Source of the DNA: Palaeococcus ferrophilus DSM 13482
Lineage (GTDB): Archaea > Methanobacteriota_B > Thermococci > Thermococcales > Thermococcaceae
DNA: 64,000 nucleotides
Assembly: GCF_000966265.1 (NCBI RefSeq)
Contig: NZ_LANF01000019.1
Coordinates: forward strand, 62,001-126,000
Direction: 5' to 3'
Shown here: positions 7,512 through 15,473 of the stretch, piece after piece
How positions within the stretch are numbered: the first letter of the stretch is position 1
Layout: each line of letters opens with the position of its first letter
Position numbers and translations under genes: made by a program
Notes under the pieces: model-generated
Databases searched by the model: none
Told to the model about the DNA's origin: nothing
What the model saw: only the letters and a program-made list of their open reading frames with translations

Positions 7512-8285
7512 TCAGACCCTCCTGAGGTACTCCAGCTTTCTTAGATCAACTCCGGCGGTCATGTCTATGTTTATAGGTGTTACGCTCACCTTCCTCTCCA
7601 CCTTCAGGGCGTAGGCATCGGTACCGGGCTCGAACTCCCTCCTCTTTCTCCCCACTATCCAGTAGTAGGAGTGTCCCCTGGGGTCTACGCGCTCCTCGAT
7701 GGTGGGACAGTATCGTTTTCTCGCGAGTCTTGTGAGTTCCATGGGCGTTTCGGGTGTTGCATCGCTCGGAATGTTGACGTTGAGCATATCAACGCCCTCG
7801 GGGAGCCCCTCCTCGAGCACGGCCTCCGCTATCTTCCTGAGGAAAAATGACGCCGTGGAGAAGTCAATGTCCTCCCCCTCCCCCAGAACCTTCTTCCACT
7901 CGACCTCGAGGCTAATGGCTATGCTGGGTATACCATGGGTGGCGGCCTCTATAGCGGCGGAGGCCGTCCCCGAAACGGTTATCTCCGTGCTCAGATTCTC
8001 ACCGAGGTTTATGCCGCTTACGGCGAGGTCGAACTCACTGAAACGGGCCATTGCAAAAATCACGCAGTCGGTTGGTGTTCCGTCAATACCGTAGGCCACC
8101 CTCGCACCGGGCACCTCTATGAGCTTGGCCCTAAGCGGCCTGTGGAGTGTCATGGCCCGACCGCTAGCGCTCCTCTGGAAGAGGGGTGCCGCAACGTAGA
8201 CATCTCCCAGGTCACGCAGGGCTTCAACGGCCGCTCTAAGTCCCCTGGAGTATATGCCGTCATCGTTTGTGATGAGTATCCTCAT
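7512..8285 (-). CDS. surE: 5'/3'-nucleotidase SurE
   Basis: The protein has 257 residues, normal for SurE. It begins MRILITNDDGIYSRG; Asp8 and Asp9 of TNDDG bind the metal, QRSASGRAMTL supplies the conserved Ser and GINLGEN the conserved Asn. The later IDGTPTDCV and HGIPSIAISL segments are also typical. SurE removes phosphate from nucleoside monophosphates and is found in most archaea. It is the first gene of surE-marC-DUF1884. The preceding intergenic region has a minus-strand TATA-like box (TTTATATCC, about 8424-8432), which would give a leader of about 110 bases. Confidence 0.95.
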   Translation of the reverse strand: MRILITNDDGIYSRGLRAAVEALRDLGDVYVAAPLFQRSASGRAMTLHRPLRAKLIEVPGARVAYGIDGTPTDCVIFAMARFSEFDLAVSGINLGENLSTEITVSGTASAAIEAATHGIPSIAISLEVEWKKVLGEGEDIDFSTASFFLRKIAEAVLEEGLPEGVDMLNVNIPSDATPETPMELTRLARKRYCPTIEERVDPRGHSYYWIVGRKRREFEPGTDAYALKVERKVSVTPINIDMTAGVDLRKLEYLRRV

Positions 8286-8585
8286 GTTGGTCCCTCATTC
8301 TCTCTCGATTCTCCCTAAGATTTTTCGATCCGTAAAGCTACCCCTGATTTCCCATGCGGGAGAATTTTGCCCCGCGAGCCATGCATTCTCACGGAATCCC
8401 CCTTCCTCACATTTTTTCACTTTGCTGGTGGGATATAAATAGGTTCCGCCATGACCCCCTCGCGGGTTTTGTTTTCCCCCACCCAAATCCTGTGATGGCA
8501 TTTTCAAAATCTTGAAATATTTTCACAGGAAAAAGATTTTATACCACAAAATACATAGAATTTATAGACACCCGGGGTGATACCC
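8286..8585. promoter_or_regulatory. Divergent intergenic region with two TATA-like boxes
   Basis: This 300-base gap separates surE (minus) and the unknown gene at 8586 (plus). GATATAAATAGG (about 8424-8435) can be read as a promoter on either strand. A second box, AGATTTTATACC (about 8534-8545), sits 40 bases before the ATG at 8586 and suits that gene. Between them GCCAT (8447-8451) can pair with ATGGC (8494-8498), enclosing a 14-codon open frame (ATG at 8450, TGA at 8492-8494). A short leader or small RNA is possible but not demonstrated. Confidence 0.35.
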
Positions 8586-9623
8586 ATGGAGGAAGTGAAA
8601 TCAATTTCTGTTATAAGCAAATCGGCCCTTCAGGATCACCTCCAGAGGGAAAGCGGGCTGGTACTTGTGGCGTGCGAAGGGAGGCCAATCATGGTGCTCT
8701 CCTCCGGCAGACTCGTCCACGTCCTCGACGAAGTTCCCACTGTGCTTAAGGACGTTTCCATATACCGCATTGACAAATGGGAGCTCCTTGATGCTCTAAA
8801 CGGCGAGTTGAAGCTTCCGGAAAAGGTTGAAAAATCCCGCAGTCCAAGGGTGGTTGAGTTCTCCATGAGCCTCGACCTCCCCCCGGAGCTGTCGCTCAAG
8901 GTTGAGAACGCAATTCTCGACTTCATCAAAAGGCTGGCCCATTCCAACCTTGCGGTGAGCTCCATAAGTGCAAGCGGCAGGGTACGTCAGGGATTCACGG
9001 GAACCAACATCCTCCTTCTTCGCGTCTCCATGGGGGGCTACACTACGGGGGACGTTCCGGTGGAGGCTCTGGCGCGTGAGATGGCATCGAGCGTTGAGAG
9101 GGAGGTTGGGTTTGAAGTAAGGGTTTACATCAAGGAGGCCAGCTTCGAGCGTGTTTCTGATCTCCCGATTGTGAGGTTCACAAGGAGCTTCGTGAACTTC
9201 AGGGGTGGCAGGATAATCGAGATACCCCTTCAGCGGCAGGGTAAGGTCATTCCAAAGGTTGACAGGGCAAAGCTTGAGGCCGAGGTTGAGAGGCTATTGA
9301 AAGAGGCGGGAATTTCCCGGGAGCTTGTGGAGCTGACGAAGGAGGGAGGGGAGCGTGTAAGCGTCGGGAGCATCGAGCGCGAGGTCATGAGCGAGCTCTC
9401 GGGTATCAGGGGCGTTTCCCTAAACTGGGTGAAGCTCACGAAGGGTGCATCAGGCTACAGAGTGACCATAGGGGTTGACAGGACCTCAAGGGACGTTACC
9501 GATTCGGAGCTTATGAACGTTCTCCGGGAAGCCCTGAAGCGTGCGGAGGGAAGAATAAAGGCGCTCGGTAGGGGCGTTGGCTTCGAGGGAGCATATCTGG
9601 TGGTCGAGAGGGACATCTACTGA
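8586..9623 (+). CDS. Conserved hypothetical protein, no recognised domain
   Basis: The protein has 345 residues and is soluble: no signal peptide or membrane segment. Three parts can be seen. Residues 1-85 (MEEVKSISVISKSALQDHL; then DKWELLDALNGEL) look like a small mixed alpha/beta domain. The middle, about 90-210, has alternating strands and a KVENAILDFIKRLA helix. The C-terminal half is charged with predicted helices (DRAKLEAEVERLLKEAGI) and strands. I do not recognise it. GGGGTGAT precedes the chosen ATG; a GTG at 8577 is less likely. It ends 46 bp before RaSEA on the same strand, so the two may be co-transcribed. Confidence 0.75.
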   Translation: MEEVKSISVISKSALQDHLQRESGLVLVACEGRPIMVLSSGRLVHVLDEVPTVLKDVSIYRIDKWELLDALNGELKLPEKVEKSRSPRVVEFSMSLDLPPELSLKVENAILDFIKRLAHSNLAVSSISASGRVRQGFTGTNILLLRVSMGGYTTGDVPVEALAREMASSVEREVGFEVRVYIKEASFERVSDLPIVRFTRSFVNFRGGRIIEIPLQRQGKVIPKVDRAKLEAEVERLLKEAGISRELVELTKEGGERVSVGSIEREVMSELSGIRGVSLNWVKLTKGASGYRVTIGVDRTSRDVTDSELMNVLREALKRAEGRIKALGRGVGFEGAYLVVERDIY

Positions 9624-9669
9624 CCAAACCCTTAAAAAGGGGCTCCCCGACCTACCCCCAGGTGAGAAG

Positions 9670-10644
9670 ATGAGCTACTGGACGAGCGAGGACAACGTGG
9701 CCGGAAAACCGGGGACGGCACTCTTCATAATCCTGCCCACGATAGGCTGCTACCGCTTTAGGATTGGGAAGGCCTGCTACATGTGCTCCTATCCAACCGC
9801 GGCACCAAAGGTCAGGTGGAGCCAGGAGGCAATAGTCGACTACGTGAGGGAGGCGCTCAGGAAGATTGAAGGAAAGGAAGGCCCCTTCGCCGTGAGGATG
9901 TTCACCTCGGGCTCATTCCTTGACAACGGCGAGCTCAAGCCTGAAACGAGGAAGAAAATCTTCCAACTCCTCGCGGAGCTTGACGAGGTTGAGGAGATCG
10001 TCATCGAGAGCAGGAGCGAGCTGGTGAGGTACGAGGCTGTTAAGGAGCTTGCGGAGATAGTCCCTGACAAGCACTTTGAAGTCGCCATAGGCCTTGAGAC
10101 GGCGAATGATGACATAGCCGACGTCTCCATCAACAAAGGAAACACCTTTGCCGACTTCGTGAAGGCCGCAGAGATAACCCACAAAGCGGGCGCTAAAGTT
10201 AAGACCTACCTCCTCCTCAAGCCGATCTTCCTATCGGAGCGCGATGGCATTGAGGACGCCAAGGCGAGCATAATCAAGGCAGAGCCTTACACTGACACCT
10301 TCTCCATCAACATAACCGACATCCAGAAGGGGACGCTCTACGAGAGGTTGTGGGAGAAGAAGGAGTACCGCCCGCCGTGGCTCTGGAGCGCGGTTGAGGT
10401 TCTCATCTGGGCAAAGAAGAGGTTTCCCAACAAGAGAATCCTTAGCGACCCTGTAGGGGCTGGCTCGAAGCGCGGACCGCACAACTGCCTCACCGACTAC
10501 GACAGAGTCATCGGTAAGGCCATAAAGAAGTTCTCAGCGACGCAGGACTTGAGTTATATTGCGAACCTCAAACCGGAGTGCCACGAGCGCTGGAGCTACA
10601 TCATCGAGAATTCTCTCCTCGACTGGCAGCTGGTGACGTGGTGA
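9670..10644 (+). CDS. Archaeosine biosynthesis radical SAM protein RaSEA
   Basis: The protein has 324 residues. The cluster-binding cysteines are in GCYRFRIGKACYMCSYP (about residues 25-41), a long-spaced radical SAM motif typical of the RaSEA/TIGR01210 group; GLETANDDIADVSINKG and NITDIQKGTLYERLW are further family segments. With ArcS (not in this window), RaSEA turns preQ0-lysine at position 15 of tRNA into archaeosine, using SAM and an iron-sulfur cluster. The ATG at 9670 follows GGTGAG; the upstream frame is open but lacks a better start. TATA-like CTTAAAAAGG lies about 40 bp before it. Confidence 0.88.
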   Translation: MSYWTSEDNVAGKPGTALFIILPTIGCYRFRIGKACYMCSYPTAAPKVRWSQEAIVDYVREALRKIEGKEGPFAVRMFTSGSFLDNGELKPETRKKIFQLLAELDEVEEIVIESRSELVRYEAVKELAEIVPDKHFEVAIGLETANDDIADVSINKGNTFADFVKAAEITHKAGAKVKTYLLLKPIFLSERDGIEDAKASIIKAEPYTDTFSINITDIQKGTLYERLWEKKEYRPPWLWSAVEVLIWAKKRFPNKRILSDPVGAGSKRGPHNCLTDYDRVIGKAIKKFSATQDLSYIANLKPECHERWSYIIENSLLDWQLVTW

Positions 10645-10889
10645 AGATAGCAGGTTCATTATTTTCGTTCCTCTTGCTTCCCCCTTCAGAGGTTCCACGA
10701 ATTTAATTTCATGGGTGCTTTTCTTGCGGACTTTTATTCGAAATTTTGGTACTGCTTGTGAATATTTTTCGGCAACATTAGCGCACCCTAGAATAATATT
10801 CACGTTCTCCTTGCACACAGGTGTACAGACACGAAAGCTTTAAATGCTTTACATTGGTAAAATACCTTAGCAGATTGCAGGTGAGGATT
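10645..10889 (+). promoter_or_regulatory. KGOR operon promoter region
   Basis: This 245-base gap is AT-rich after GC-rich coding DNA. T-tracts at 10715-10722 and nearby can end the RaSEA transcript. A good TATA box, GCTTTAAATGC (10837-10847), precedes the delta-subunit ATG by about 45 bp. I see no long inverted repeat in the upstream part and no gene. Confidence 0.6.
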
Positions 10890-11162
10890 ATGGCAGATGT
10901 CGAAAAGAAGACGGTGATCGTTAGGGAGGACTACCTCGTTACAGGTTCCGCCGAGGGCGTCGCCAACATAAGCGTGGACACGTTTCTCTGCAAGGGCTGT
11001 GGAATATGTGTCGAGCTCTGTCCCAGGAAGGTGTTTGAGTGGAGCGAAGAGCTCAGCGAAAAGGGTGTACACTACCCTGTTCCGGTTCACACCGAGAAGT
11101 GCGTTAAGTGCAAGCTGTGTGAGCTCCTCTGCCCTGACTTCGCCATAGCCGTCAAGTGGTGA
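10890..11162 (+). CDS. korD: 2-ketoglutarate ferredoxin oxidoreductase, delta (ferredoxin-like) subunit
   Basis: This 90-residue protein carries two [4Fe-4S] motifs, CKGCGICVELCP (about 37-48) and CVKCKLCELLCP (about 72-83). It is the electron-transfer subunit that passes electrons from the TPP site in the beta subunit to free ferredoxin. GGTGAGG precedes the ATG. It opens the four-gene KGOR operon; the alpha gene starts five bases after its stop. It is the only delta gene in the region, so it might also serve the second enzyme downstream. Confidence 0.92.
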   Translation: MADVEKKTVIVREDYLVTGSAEGVANISVDTFLCKGCGICVELCPRKVFEWSEELSEKGVHYPVPVHTEKCVKCKLCELLCPDFAIAVKW

Positions 11163-11166
11163 TAGC

Positions 11167-12390
11167 ATGATCATCCGCGGCGATGAGCCCGAGCAGGTTG
11201 AGCTCCTGAGGAGGTTCTTCCCCAAGGGCAACTACTTCATGCAGGGTGACGAGGCCATAGCGTACGGCGCTCTCTTCGCGGGCTGCCGCTTCTACGCTGG
11301 CTATCCAATAACACCCGCAAGCGAAATCGCTGAGACCATGGCGCGCGAGCTCCCGAAGGTGAGGGGATACTACATCCAGATGGAGGATGAGATTGGGAGC
11401 ATCGCCGCTGTAATAGGCGCCTCGTGGACGGGCCTCAAGTCCATGACCGCCACCTCCGGCCCCGGTTTCTCCCTAATGCAGGAAAATCTGGGCCTTGGGA
11501 TAATGACTGAGACACCTCTGGTGCTCGTTGACGTTCAGAGGAGTGGACCATCAACAGGTCAAGCCACCAAAGGCGCGCAGGGGGACTTTTTCCAGGCAAG
11601 GTGGGGCACCCACGGAGACCACCCAATAATAGCAATATCCCCAACGAGCGTTGAGGACTCATTCTGGGAGACGGTCAGGGCCTTCAACCTCTCCGAGAAG
11701 TTCAGAATTCCAGTGGTTCTCCTGGCGGACGGAGTGATAGGGCACACGAGGGAGCAGATAAGGATTCCCGATCCGGAGGAGGTCGAGCTCATCTACCGTA
11801 GGCTTCCGAGAAATGAGGAGGAGGCGAAGCTTCCATTCGGCGACGTTGACGGTTCCCTCGTTCCCCCAATGCCCCTCTTTGGCCACGGCTACTTCACGCA
11901 CGTCACCGGATCAACCCACAAGGAGAACGGCCTCCGCGATGTATACACGCCCGAAGTCCACGACAGGCTCGTGAGAAGGCTCCACAAGAAGATTGAGAAG
12001 CACGAGGCTGAGATACAGAAGTGGGAGGAGTATTACACGGACGATGCGGAGATACTCGTTGTGAGCTGGGGCGTTACCGCGCGCCCGGCTCTCGGGGCGG
12101 TGCTCAATGCGAGGAAGGAGGGAATAAAGGTCGGGCTCTTCGTTCCCAAAACGGTTCATCCATTCCCAGGGAAGCGTATGAAAGAGCTCGGAAAGCGCGT
12201 TAGGGCAATCCTAGTCCCGGAGATGAACCTCGGGCAGCTCATCATCGAGGTGGATCGCTACGTTAACGACGACGTCCTGCTGAAGGGAGTGAACAGAATA
12301 GGCGGTGTCCCGCTGACGGTGGAGGAGATATTCAGGGAAATAGTGAATGTGGGCTCAGCCGAGCGTTCTCGTCACAGTTCGGCGGATTAG
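11167..12390 (+). CDS. korA: 2-ketoglutarate ferredoxin oxidoreductase, alpha subunit
   Basis: The protein has 407 residues. FMQGDEAIAYGALFAGCRFYAGYPITPASEI is present as a region (about 24-54), followed by MEDEIGSIAAVIGASW and TATSGPGFSLMQENLG, the pyrimidine- and CoA-domain signatures of this enzyme class. Together with beta, gamma and delta it oxidises 2-ketoglutarate with CoA to succinyl-CoA, reducing ferredoxin, after glutamate deamination. It resembles P. furiosus PF1768. The last dozen residues (AERSRHSSAD) are unlike family ends, and a 54-base gap precedes korB whereas other gaps in the operon are 4-5 bases; this 3' end may have changed by a local mutation. Confidence 0.92.
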   Translation: MIIRGDEPEQVELLRRFFPKGNYFMQGDEAIAYGALFAGCRFYAGYPITPASEIAETMARELPKVRGYYIQMEDEIGSIAAVIGASWTGLKSMTATSGPGFSLMQENLGLGIMTETPLVLVDVQRSGPSTGQATKGAQGDFFQARWGTHGDHPIIAISPTSVEDSFWETVRAFNLSEKFRIPVVLLADGVIGHTREQIRIPDPEEVELIYRRLPRNEEEAKLPFGDVDGSLVPPMPLFGHGYFTHVTGSTHKENGLRDVYTPEVHDRLVRRLHKKIEKHEAEIQKWEEYYTDDAEILVVSWGVTARPALGAVLNARKEGIKVGLFVPKTVHPFPGKRMKELGKRVRAILVPEMNLGQLIIEVDRYVNDDVLLKGVNRIGGVPLTVEEIFREIVNVGSAERSRHSSAD

Positions 12391-12444
12391 ATAGTCATCA
12401 CTGCCCGAGGAGAATAGGTGTGAGACGTTAAAAAGGTGATGTTC

Positions 12445-13281
12445 ATGGCGATGAAGATTTACACGAAGTATGATATGGCCAAATACCTCCGAAAGGAGGC
12501 TCTTCCCACCGCCCTCTGCCCCGGGTGCGGTGGTGGAACGGTCCTAAATGCATTCGCCAACGCCGTTGATGAGCTGGGAATTGACCCCAGAGACCTCGTA
12601 ATGGTCAGCGGTATCGGCTGCTCGGCGTGGATAGCCTCCCCCTACTTCCTTGCCGACACCCTCCACACGACCCACGGAAGGGCGATAGCCTTTGCCACGG
12701 GAGTCAAGATAGGCCTTCCCGATAAGAAGGTGGTCGTGATCAGCGGCGACGGTGACCTAGCCGGCATAGGCGGAAACCACCTCCTCCACGCCGCGAGGAG
12801 GAACGTGGACATAACCGTGATCCTCGTCAACAACTTCATCTACGGAATGACCGGGGGCCAGGTGGGCCCGACGACCCCATTTGGGGCCAACACCACCACC
12901 TCCCCCTACGGGAACGTGGAGCATCCACTCCAGATAAGCGAGGTCGTGGCCGCTGCGGGAGCATCGTACGTCGCGAGATGGACCACGTTCCACGTCTATC
13001 AGCTCATAAAGAGCATAAAGAAGGCCCTCAACACCAAGGGCTTCTCCCTCGTTGAGGTCATCTCCCAGTGCCCGGTCCAGTTCGGAAGGAGGAACCGCAT
13101 GAAAGCACCGGCAGAGATGCTCCGCTGGTTCCAGAAAAACAGCGTCCCGATAAGCAAGGCGAAGAAGTTGCCCCCTGAAGAGCTCGAGGGCAAGTTCATA
13201 ATAGGCGAGTTCGTGGAGAGGGAAAGGCCCGAGCTCACTGAGGAGCTGAACAGGCTCATAGAGAAGGTTCTTGGAGGGTGA
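12445..13281 (+). CDS. korB: 2-ketoglutarate ferredoxin oxidoreductase, beta subunit
   Basis: The protein has 278 residues. LCPGCGGGTVLNAFANAVDEL near the N-terminus holds two cluster cysteines; SGIGCSAW adds another. The TPP motif is GDGDLAGIGGNHLLHAARRN (about 93-112) with NNFIYGMTGGQ following. This subunit binds thiamine diphosphate and catalyses decarboxylation. I chose the ATG at 12445, six bases after GGTGAT; GTG 12436 and ATG 12439 are upstream and in frame but lack a ribosome site. The stop TGA lies inside the ribosome site of korC. Confidence 0.93.
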   Translation: MAMKIYTKYDMAKYLRKEALPTALCPGCGGGTVLNAFANAVDELGIDPRDLVMVSGIGCSAWIASPYFLADTLHTTHGRAIAFATGVKIGLPDKKVVVISGDGDLAGIGGNHLLHAARRNVDITVILVNNFIYGMTGGQVGPTTPFGANTTTSPYGNVEHPLQISEVVAAAGASYVARWTTFHVYQLIKSIKKALNTKGFSLVEVISQCPVQFGRRNRMKAPAEMLRWFQKNSVPISKAKKLPPEELEGKFIIGEFVERERPELTEELNRLIEKVLGG

Positions 13282-13286
13282 AGGGA

Positions 13287-13802
13287 ATGCAGATAAGGAT
13301 TGCCGGATTTGGGGGACAGGGTGTCATACTCGCAGGAGTTATACTCGGCGAAGCTGCCGCCATAGAGGGTCTTAACGTCATCCAAACCCAGGACTACGGC
13401 TCCCAGAGCAGGGGGGGCCACTCCATAGCGGACGTGATAATCTCGAAGGAGCCTATTTACGACCTCATGGTCACGAGGGCCGATGTTCTGCTCGCCCTGT
13501 CCCAGATTGGCTACAACGGCGCCATCGAGAGCCTGAGGGATGATGGGCTTTTGATCGTTGATACGGGGCTCGTGGTTACGGAGAGGGAGCACGTGGGGGC
13601 GCCCTTCACGAAGCTCGCCGAGGAAACCACTGGACTGGCTCTGACGGTCAATATGGTCGCCCTCGGCTACCTCGTGGCGAAAACTGGAATCGTGAAGAAG
13701 GAGAGCGTTGAGGAGGCCATAAGGAGGCGTGTCCCGAAGGGGACGGAGGAGATAAACATCAGGGCATTTGAGGTTGGATACGGGGAGGGCGTGAAGGGAT
13801 GA
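13287..13802 (+). CDS. korC: 2-ketoglutarate ferredoxin oxidoreductase, gamma subunit
   Basis: The protein has 171 residues. RIAGFGGQGVILAGVILGEAA at the N-terminus and QSRGGHSIADVIIS mark the catalytic gamma domain of 2-oxoacid oxidoreductases, which completes the active site with alpha. GGAGGGTGAAGGGA precedes the ATG. Its stop overlaps the start of the DUF4258 gene by four bases, so the toxin-antitoxin-like pair that follows is coupled to KGOR translation. Confidence 0.93.
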   Translation: MQIRIAGFGGQGVILAGVILGEAAAIEGLNVIQTQDYGSQSRGGHSIADVIISKEPIYDLMVTRADVLLALSQIGYNGAIESLRDDGLLIVDTGLVVTEREHVGAPFTKLAEETTGLALTVNMVALGYLVAKTGIVKKESVEEAIRRRVPKGTEEINIRAFEVGYGEGVKG

Positions 13803-14146
13803 GAATCCTCACTGTGCAGTCTCACGAACGCGGAAGGGTATATACGGTTGAAACAGAAAATGGGAAACAGTGCACCATACTCCTGACGTTTCACTCAATC
13901 GAAAGGGCAAGAAAATGGAGAATTGGTGAGGAGGAGGTTGTAGAGACACTCCTGAAACCTGCTGAAGTCCTCAGGGGTCACCACAACAGGCTTATTGCAC
14001 ACAAACCTCTGAATGACCACATCGTAAGGGTGATCTACGAGTACGAAGAGAGCTCTCCCGTTGTCGTGACTGTTTACGTTCCCCGGAAGAGCCGTTACTT
14101 CAAAGGTGGTGGTTTGTATGAAGATAGAGTACTCTCAAGATGCTGA
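13799..14146 (+). CDS. DUF4258 protein, probable toxin-like partner
   Basis: The protein has 115 residues. It contains the DUF4258 pattern HSIERARKWRIGEEEVVETLLKPAEVL given as a region (about 32-58) and a final strand VVVTVYVPRKSRYF. DUF4258 is related to RelE/BrnT-like folds and is usually coupled to DUF2283 proteins. The next gene is DUF2283 and overlaps it by 29 bp. The pair sits inside the KGOR/XOR gene string, with ATGA coupling before it. Codon use is more AT-rich than in the oxidoreductase genes (GAAACAGAAAATGGGAAAC near the start), which fits later insertion. Confidence 0.75.
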   Translation: MRILTVQSHERGRVYTVETENGKQCTILLTFHSIERARKWRIGEEEVVETLLKPAEVLRGHHNRLIAHKPLNDHIVRVIYEYEESSPVVVTVYVPRKSRYFKGGGLYEDRVLSRC

Positions 14147-14324
14147 CGTTTTGGTTATCCTGCTGAAAGAAGATGAGATAGCTGACTCCATAGACCTCGA
14201 AGAAGGGGTCATAGCGCACCTCAATGAAAAGGGGGAGATCGTCGAGATAGAGATACTCGATGCCTCAAAGACCGTAGATTTTAGGGAACTCGTGGTTAGA
14301 ATCCCAAGCGGGGTGATAGCATGA
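14118..14324 (+). CDS. DUF2283 protein, probable antitoxin-like partner
   Basis: This is a 68-residue protein: MKIEYSQDADVLVILLKEDE, then SIDLEEGVIAHLNEKGEIVEIEILDAS. This is the complete DUF2283 pattern (Y-x-x-D-x-D-x-L-y-I; D-x-x-G-x-v-x-D/E-I-E-I-L-x-A). Such proteins form an eight-strand dimer and accompany DUF4258 toxins. GGTGGT precedes the ATG at 14118. It ends with ATGA overlapping the alpha subunit of the second oxidoreductase, so all ten genes from 10890 to 16876 could share one transcript. Confidence 0.8.
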   Translation: MKIEYSQDADVLVILLKEDEIADSIDLEEGVIAHLNEKGEIVEIEILDASKTVDFRELVVRIPSGVIA

Positions 14325-15469
14325 GATACCCGTTTCCTGTAGGAAGGTCGGATTTTATACAGGGTGATGAGGCCATAGCGAGGGCAGCAATTTTAGCGGG
14401 CTGCCGCTTCTACGCCGGCTACCCAATAACCCCCGCGAGCGAGATATTCGAGGCGATGGCCCTCTACATGCCCCTCGTTGATGGGGTAAGCATTCAGATG
14501 GAGGATGAGATTGGAAGCATTGCCGCTGTGATAGGCGCCTCGTGGGTTGGGGAGAGGGCGATGACGGCAACGTCTGGACCAGGATTCAGTCTAATGCAGG
14601 AAAACCTGGGCTACGCCGTAATGACCGAGACTCCCCTCGTTCTCGTTAACGTTCAGCGCGGCGGTCCTTCCACCGGTCAGCCGACGCTCGCGGCCCAGGG
14701 TGACGTCATGCAGGCCATATGGGGAACCCACGGAGACCACAGCATCATCGTCTTAACGCCCGCGACGGTTCAAGAGGCCTTTGACATGACCATAAGGGCC
14801 TTCAACCTGGCGGAGAAGTACCGCACACCCGTGGTTCTCCTCACGGATGGAGAAGTGGGCCACATGCGCGAGCGCGTTAACATACCCGCTCCGGAGGAGG
14901 TTGAGCTCGTTTACAGGAAGACCCCCAGGAGCAAGGAGGAGGCGAAGTTCCCCTTCAGGGACTGGGACGGGGATGGAATACCCCCAATGCCGGTCTTCGG
15001 CAAGGGGTACCACACCTACGTAACTGGCTTAACCCACGACGAGCGCGGAAGGCCGAAAACAGTTGAGGCCGAAATACACGAGAAGCTCATCAAGCGCATA
15101 ATCGGCAAAATTGAGAACAACAAGAAGGACATCATAGACTACGAGACCTACGAGCTCGACGATGCTGAGGTGGCGATAGTAGCTTACGGAATAGTGGCCC
15201 GCTCGGCAATAAGGGCCGTCAAAATGCTCCGCAAGGAGGGAATAAAGGCCGGCCTTCTCAAGCTCAACGTCGTGTGGCCCTTCGACTTCGAGATGATAGA
15301 GGAGCTCGCGGAGCGCGTGGACAGGATATACGTGCCGGAGATTAACCTTGGACAGCTCTACCACCTTGTCAGGGAGGGCGCCAACGGAAAGGCTCCCGTG
15401 GAGCTCATAAGCAAGATTGGCGGCGAGATTCACACGCCGATGGACATAGTCAAGCGGGTGAGGGGGTGA
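14321..15469 (+). CDS. Second 2-oxoacid:ferredoxin oxidoreductase (XOR), alpha subunit
   Basis: The protein has 382 residues and is a clear paralog of korA upstream (both contain AGCRFYAGYPITPASEI, IQMEDEIGSIAAVIGASW and SGPGFSLMQENLG). It corresponds to P. furiosus PF1771, a 2-oxoacid oxidoreductase whose substrate I do not know to have been settled. It lacks the extra C-terminal tail seen in korA and ends DIVKRVRG. The ATG overlaps the DUF2283 stop. The tandem arrangement points to an old duplication followed by divergence of substrate range. Confidence 0.9.
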   Translation: MRYPFPVGRSDFIQGDEAIARAAILAGCRFYAGYPITPASEIFEAMALYMPLVDGVSIQMEDEIGSIAAVIGASWVGERAMTATSGPGFSLMQENLGYAVMTETPLVLVNVQRGGPSTGQPTLAAQGDVMQAIWGTHGDHSIIVLTPATVQEAFDMTIRAFNLAEKYRTPVVLLTDGEVGHMRERVNIPAPEEVELVYRKTPRSKEEAKFPFRDWDGDGIPPMPVFGKGYHTYVTGLTHDERGRPKTVEAEIHEKLIKRIIGKIENNKKDIIDYETYELDDAEVAIVAYGIVARSAIRAVKMLRKEGIKAGLLKLNVVWPFDFEMIEELAERVDRIYVPEINLGQLYHLVREGANGKAPVELISKIGGEIHTPMDIVKRVRG

Positions 15470-15473
15470 GCCC

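Noticed and set aside
12999-13592. 197-codon open frame on the minus strand
   Set aside because: It lies opposite korB and korC, whose catalytic motifs are intact. GC-rich Thermococcus genes often leave the antisense frames open.
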